The notes below the pieces were generated by a model. It had not been told where the DNA came from. It searched no databases and saw only the letters and a program-made list of their open reading frames with translations. The position numbers were made by a program, and so were the translations under genes. Shown here piece after piece: positions 34,313 to 38,415 of a stretch of 38,415 nucleotides of DNA. This DNA comes from Stenotrophomonas daejeonensis (lineage in GTDB: Bacteria > Pseudomonadota > Gammaproteobacteria > Xanthomonadales > Xanthomonadaceae): positions 1 through 38,415 of the forward strand of contig NZ_LDJP01000013.1 in assembly GCF_001431505.1 (NCBI RefSeq), read 5' to 3'. The stretch's first letter is position 1; each line of letters opens with the position of its first letter.

Positions 34313-34340
34313 GGGAATGGGGAACAGGGAACGGGGAATG
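34313..34340 (+). repeat. GGGAAYGGGGAA-type repeat, left copy
   Basis: Three near-repeats of GGGAA-T/C-GGGGAA lie directly upstream of nrdR. An inverted relative (34571-34600) lies on the other side of the S23 remnant, so the two flank this small island. Confidence 0.65.
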
Positions 34341-34384
34341 TGACATCCCGGTGTCTTGTGCGTCTTTGCGTTGCAGCGACTTTC

Positions 34385-34531
34385 TCATTGTCTGCAATTG
34401 GATGGAGACGGCTCGCTACTGCTCAAACCGAATCGCTCGTCGGCCGGAAACCCGGCTGCAAGCTCATAAGCTTTCTCGACCAGAACCATCGCCTCTTCCC
34501 ACACCCGCAGATCGCGGAAATCCGTCGCCAT
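34385..34531 (-). pseudogene. Truncated, frameshifted four-helix bundle (S23/IVS-type) protein gene
   Basis: From the ATG at 34531, which has an AGGGAG ribosome-binding site, the frame reads MATDFRDLRVWEEAMVLVEK, then [18 protein letters not shown], the conserved first third of the TIGR02436 four-helix bundle family. It then shifts: the next family block (RAAVSIPSNIAEG) survives only as RAVSI in another frame (34401-34415), and the remaining frame stops at codon 49. About 70 residues are missing. The region is less GC-rich than its neighbours and flanked by GGGAACGGGGAA-like repeats. Intact members have no assigned function apart from insertion in some 23S rRNAs. Confidence 0.8.
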
Positions 34532-34550
34532 GACAACTCCCTGTCATACG

Positions 34551-34571
34551 GACAGGCTGCAGCAGCCTGTC
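34551..34571. repeat. Near-perfect 21-bp palindrome behind glyA
   Basis: GACAGGCTGC and GCAGCCTGTC around one central base, 35 bp downstream of the glyA stop. It could be a transcript-end stem for glyA, but has no following U-run. Confidence 0.6.
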
Positions 34572-34600
34572 ATTCCCTGTTCCCACGTACCCCGTTCCCG
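34571..34600 (-). repeat. GGGAAYGGGGAA-type repeat, right copy
   Basis: On the minus strand it reads GGGAACGGGGTACGTGGGAA and onward, an inverted relative of 34313-34340. It lies between glyA and the S23 remnant. Confidence 0.6.
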
Positions 34601-34605
34601 GCTTT

Positions 34606-35859
34606 TCAGCCGTAGACCGGGTACTTCCTGCACTGCGCGCTCACCGCCTCGCGCACGCGGGCGATGACCGCCTCGTCGCCCGGCGCGTCGAGCACGTCGG
34701 CGATCCAGTTCGCCAGCTCCACGCAGTCGGCTTCCCTGTAGCCACGGGTGGTGACCGCCGGGGTACCCAGGCGCAGGCCCGAGGTCACGAACGGCGAACG
34801 CGGGTCGTTCGGCACCGAGTTCTTGTTGACGGTGATGTGGGCCTTGCCCAGCGCGGCTTCCGCGTCCTTGCCGGACACGTCCTTGCCGATCATGTCCACC
34901 AGCATCAGGTGATTCTGCGTACCGCCGGAAACGATCTTGTAGCCGCGCGCGATCAGCGTGTTGGCCATCGCCTGCGCGTTCTTCACCACCTGCTGCTGGT
35001 AGGCCTTGAACGCAGGCTCCAGCGCTTCCTTGAACGCCACCGCCTTGGCCGCGATGACGTGCATCAGCGGGCCGCCCTGGATGCCGGGGAAGACGATGGA
35101 CTGCAGCTTCTTCTCGATCTCCTCGCCGGCGCCCTTGGCGATGATGATGCCGCCGCGCGGGCCGCGCAGGGTCTTGTGGGTGGTCGAAGTCACCACGTGC
35201 GCGTGCGGCACCGGGCTCGGGTAGACGCCGGCGGCAATCAGGCCGGCCACGTGCGCCATGTCCACGAACAGGTAGGCGCCGACCTTGTCGGCGATGGCAC
35301 GGAAGCGCGCCCAGTCGATCACCTGCGAATACGCCGAGAAACCGGCCACGACCATCTTCGGCTTGTGTTCCAGCGCCAGCCGCTCGACTTCGTCGTAGTC
35401 GATCAGGCCCTGCTCGTTCACGCCGTACTGCACGGCGTTGAAGATCTTGCCGGAGGCATTGACCTTGGCGCCGTGGGTGAGGTGGCCGCCGTGCGCCAGC
35501 GACATGCCGAGGATGGTGTCGCCCGGCTGCAGCAGCGCGAAATACACCGCCTGGTTGGCCTGCGAGCCGGAGTGCGGCTGCACGTTGGCGTAGTCGGCAT
35601 CGAACAGCTGCTTGAGGCGGTCGATGGCGAGCTTTTCGGCCACGTCCACGTATTCGCAGCCGCCGTAGTAACGCTTGCCCGGGTAGCCTTCGGCGTACTT
35701 GTTGGTCAGCTGGCTGCCCTGCGCCTCCATCACCAACGGGCTGGCGTAGTTCTCGCTGGCGATCAGCTCGACATGGTCTTCCTGGCGCTGGCACTCGGCG
35801 GCAATGGCCTTGGCCAGTTCGGGATCGTAGGACTCGATACGGGCATCGCGCGGGAACAT
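34606..35859 (-). CDS. glyA: Serine hydroxymethyltransferase
   Basis: 417 residues, the same length as E. coli GlyA. It interconverts serine and glycine, loading a one-carbon unit on tetrahydrofolate. Hallmarks are ELIASENY (31-38), [20 protein letters not shown] (53-72), [12 protein letters not shown] and the PLP lysine K229 in [14 protein letters not shown]. The ATG at 35859 has an AGGAG ribosome-binding site. The upstream 150 bp contain no recognisable glycine riboswitch. Confidence 0.97.
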   Translation of the reverse strand: MFPRDARIESYDPELAKAIAAECQRQEDHVELIASENYASPLVMEAQGSQLTNKYAEGYPGKRYYGGCEYVDVAEKLAIDRLKQLFDADYANVQPHSGSQANQAVYFALLQPGDTILGMSLAHGGHLTHGAKVNASGKIFNAVQYGVNEQGLIDYDEVERLALEHKPKMVVAGFSAYSQVIDWARFRAIADKVGAYLFVDMAHVAGLIAAGVYPSPVPHAHVVTSTTHKTLRGPRGGIIIAKGAGEEIEKKLQSIVFPGIQGGPLMHVIAAKAVAFKEALEPAFKAYQQQVVKNAQAMANTLIARGYKIVSGGTQNHLMLVDMIGKDVSGKDAEAALGKAHITVNKNSVPNDPRSPFVTSGLRLGTPAVTTRGYREADCVELANWIADVLDAPGDEAVIARVREAVSAQCRKYPVYG

Positions 35860-35964
35860 CAATGGCTCCTGGAGGTGTGGGCGGGGGGAATGGCCGATTG
35901 TAGCGCTTCCTCCCTGCCCCGGCCGCCGGCGCCGGCGCGGGCGGTGGCGCCTGCCCGGAAACGA

Positions 35965-35990
35965 CGAAGGCGCCCGTCGGGGCGCCTTCG
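35965..35990 (-). terminator. Stem-loop between the RcnB-like gene and glyA
   Basis: A perfect 10-bp stem (CGAAGGCGCC / GGCGCCTTCG) with a 6-nt loop, 21 bp after the stop of the RcnB-like gene and followed on the minus strand by TCGTTTCC. It should separate this gene from glyA. Confidence 0.75.
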
Positions 35991-36010
35991 TGGCGGGCAT
36001 CGCGGCCGGC

Positions 36011-36442
36011 TCAGTGGTGCAGCACGATGTCGGCGATGATGCCGGTGGCGATGGCCACCATCAGCAGATTGCCGCGGTCGTCGCGGATCCAGCGGTGGCC
36101 GTAGGGCGGGCGGCGCACGTGGTAGCGGCCGTAGTCGTTGACCACGTAGACCGGGCCACCGTAGTAGTGGGTGTAGCGGTAGCCGCGCTGGAACCCGTAG
36201 GGGTGGTAGACCACGCGCGGCGGCGGGGCGTAGCGGCGGGCATCGCGGCGGCCGTCCCGGTAGCCGGCGTTGTAATGGCGGCGGTCGTCGCGACGGTCGT
36301 CGTGGCCGTGGCCACGGCCACGGTCGTTCCAGCCGTGGTGGCCGCGGTCATGGCCACGGTCGCCGGCGGCGAAGGCCGGTGCGGTGGCGCCGAGGGCAAG
36401 CAGGGTGGTCATCGCGGCGACAACAAGTCGGTGCATCTTCAT
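36011..36442 (-). CDS. RcnB-like exported protein with His/Arg/Asp-rich region
   Basis: 143 residues. It has a signal peptide (about 1-26, ending AFA), then a strongly charged low-complexity stretch rich in His, Arg, Asp and Gly (27-70). The C-terminal part ([45 protein letters not shown]) matches the RcnB domain, whose E. coli member is a periplasmic protein affecting Ni/Co homeostasis. The His-rich part could bind metal, but no RcnA exporter is nearby, and RcnB-domain proteins are common with other roles. The ATG at 36442 has a GAGGG ribosome-binding site. It is divergent from ettA. Confidence 0.83.
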   Translation of the reverse strand: MKMHRLVVAAMTTLLALGATAPAFAAGDRGHDRGHHGWNDRGRGHGHDDRRDDRRHYNAGYRDGRRDARRYAPPPRVVYHPYGFQRGYRYTHYYGGPVYVVNDYGRYHVRRPPYGHRWIRDDRGNLLMVAIATGIIADIVLHH

Positions 36443-36581
36443 GGTGGCCCTCGCGGTGTGGTTGGCGGTTTCCATCATGCTCACGCGATCTGAACGGATT
36501 CCGGCTGGAAACGGTTACGCCCGGCGCCGTTCACCTGCCGGCAAGCCAGTGGCGGCGGCCCGGCCGCGACGGGCTTGCGGC

Positions 36582-36587
36582 TATAAT
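36582..36587 (+). promoter_or_regulatory. Predicted -10 box for ettA
   Basis: A consensus TATAAT about 70 bp upstream of the ettA start codon, conspicuous in GC-rich sequence. No good -35 box is present at the expected distance. Confidence 0.5.
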
Positions 36588-36657
36588 TGTCCATTCCCTT
36601 TTGCCCTGGGCCTGTCCGCCATGCGGACCGGGCACGGGCGTGCGCTACGGAGACGTC

Positions 36658-38322
<1,665 letters not shown>

Positions 38323-38332
38323 GCAGCGACCG

Positions 38333-38363
38333 GACGGCCGCAGCGATGCGGCCGTCTGCTTTT
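38333..38363 (+). terminator. Intrinsic terminator of ettA
   Basis: A perfect 10-bp stem (GACGGCCGCA / TGCGGCCGTC) with a GCGA loop, followed by TGCTTTT, 10 bp after the ettA stop codon. The last 24 bp of the window start another CCCCTCTCCC-type repeat. Confidence 0.85.
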
Positions 38364-38415
38364 CAAAGTCCCTCTCAAGCTGCTTCAGCCCCTCTCCCTC
38401 CGGGGTGAGAGGGGC

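Noticed and set aside
35860..36010. Glycine riboswitch upstream of glyA
   Set aside because: The leader is short, GC-rich and lacks the conserved tandem aptamer cores; the only structure is the terminator of the RcnB-like gene.
36443..36657. Regulatory RNA or attenuator upstream of ettA
   Set aside because: Only a TATAAT box is evident; no conserved leader structure or stem with a U-run was found.

Overview
This window is a gene-dense, very GC-rich bacterial chromosome segment from the Xanthomonadaceae, most likely Stenotrophomonas or a close relative such as Pseudoxanthomonas. The lineage call rests on three things: the three-domain Grx4/IscA-like/rhodanese protein, which I know from xanthomonads; the nrdR-ribD-ribE-ribB order next to glyA; and many short palindromes headed by GTAG, which match the SMAG elements described in S. 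maltophilia. I see 38 intact protein genes and one broken remnant. There is no tRNA, rRNA, prophage, insertion sequence or CRISPR array. Most of the content is conserved core genome.

Layout: 1-6020 holds a RidA-like protein, a QEGLA/DUF1704 metallopeptidase, rsgA, then alaA followed by three small genes (ABM-like, SGNH hydrolase, DUF6172). 6021-12608 holds a VOC protein, a DEAD-box helicase, a polysaccharide deacetylase, the Grx4 fusion, DUF924, DegV, an unknown 112-residue protein and a Dph6-like ATP pyrophosphatase. 12609-17792 is a formaldehyde-detoxification block on the minus strand (frmR, adhC, fghA) with a membrane GGDEF protein behind it and a divergent aldo/keto reductase in front. 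18062-24488 holds gshA, a VIT-family transporter, engB, cytochrome c4, two tandem DsbA-like proteins and an EEP-family hydrolase. 24787-30174 holds rhtA, slt, a DUF6624 protein and cca. 30281-36442 is the minus-strand block glyA, S23 remnant, nrdR, ribD, FMN riboswitch, ribE, ribBX, with an RcnB-like gene in front. ettA closes the window.

How the genes work together: FrmR, glutathione-dependent formaldehyde dehydrogenase and S-formylglutathione hydrolase form a complete formaldehyde-oxidation unit. It depends on glutathione, and gshA lies about 1.5 kb away in a separate unit. A G-tract palindrome overlaps the frmR -10 box and is the likely FrmR operator. In the riboflavin block the FMN riboswitch sits between ribD and ribE, so it should control ribE-ribBX but not ribD.

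The most unusual pattern belongs to the repeats rather than to any one gene. GTAG-headed palindromes fill most gaps and often supply the stop codon of the neighbouring gene: six of the eight TAG stops in the window are the TAG of a GTAG head, and one TAA is part of a GTAA variant. Another copy is translated as the C-terminus of riboflavin synthase. Some copies are dimers of different arms around a related linker. I found no convincing new multi-gene defence or metabolic system here. The repeat-gene relationship, the broken S23 gene, the degenerate domains (RibBX, the IscA-like domain) and the paired DsbA lipoproteins deserve the second look.
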